This document shows positions 6,708 to 6,746 of a stretch of DNA of 6,746 bases, piece after piece. The stretch comes from an uncultured Bacteroidales bacterium. GTDB lineage: Bacteria; Bacteroidota; Bacteroidia; Bacteroidales; Paludibacteraceae. Where the stretch lies: positions 1-6,746 of the forward strand of contig CAIUKZ010000492.1 of the NCBI GenBank assembly GCA_903899865.1, written 5' to 3'. The notes below the pieces were generated by a model. It did not search any database and was not told where the DNA came from. It saw only the letters and a list, made by a program, of their open reading frames with translations. Within the stretch, counting starts at the first letter, position 1. Each line of letters opens with the position of its first letter. A program made the position numbers and the translations under genes.

Positions 6708-6732
6708 AACTTGTGCAATTTTTGCACAAGTT
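6708..6732. repeat. Perfect 11-bp inverted repeat upstream of rbfA
   Basis: AACTTGTGCAA (6708-6718) and TTGCACAAGTT (6722-6732) are exact reverse complements around a TTT loop. The structure would fold equally well in RNA from either strand. Neither side has a long U-run: the plus strand continues GCTTATTCTATT, the minus strand CAAAATGAATG. It may be a terminator for a gene beyond the right edge or an operator. The rbfA ATG lies about 100 nt downstream on the minus strand. Confidence 0.6.
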
Positions 6733-6746
6733 GCTTATTCTATTAA

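Overview
The window looks like chromosomal DNA from a member of the Bacteroidota. Four things point that way: start codons preceded by A-rich leaders with no Shine-Dalgarno sequence, promoter-like TAnnTTTG boxes upstream of the glycosidase genes, very AT-rich intergenic DNA, and proteins whose style fits that phylum (large secreted GH35 glycosidases, a small lipoprotein with a Cys-Glu-Pro mature end, and an RbfA gene followed by a LolC/LolE-type permease gene). I cannot place it below phylum level. All five supported genes are on the minus strand, so transcription runs from high to low coordinates. Every plus-strand open frame I examined is a shadow of a minus-strand gene.

Reading in the direction of transcription, the right end (6607-6746) is an intergenic leader with an 11-bp perfect inverted repeat and a smaller hairpin. 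Next comes rbfA (6606-6229), a 30S ribosome maturation factor. A 50-nt spacer follows that is mostly four tandem 8-bp units. Then comes a 419-residue LolC/LolE-family inner-membrane permease (6178-4919) and, after only 4 nt, a 186-residue predicted lipoprotein of unknown function (4914-4354). These three genes form a plausible operon joining a housekeeping function to envelope lipoprotein handling.

A 309-nt intergenic region with a good Bacteroidota-type promoter separates that block from the second one. The second block is two tandem, paralogous secreted GH35 beta-galactosidase genes. The first is complete (4044-1243, 933 residues). The second (1063-1) is cut by the window edge after 354 residues, just beyond its catalytic nucleophile. 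Over residues 41-260 the two proteins align without gaps at about 79% identity by my hand count, while many synonymous sites differ. That suggests an old, functionally maintained pair rather than a recent copy. They probably remove terminal beta-galactose from plant or other polysaccharide side chains in the periplasm or at the cell surface.

I see no CRISPR array, insertion sequence, phage gene, tRNA or rRNA. I do not think the window holds a wholly new system. The items most worth a second look are the 8-bp period repeat just before the permease start, the GH35 pair with a non-classical nucleophile context and a divergent loop, and the orphan lipoprotein coupled to the Lol-type permease.
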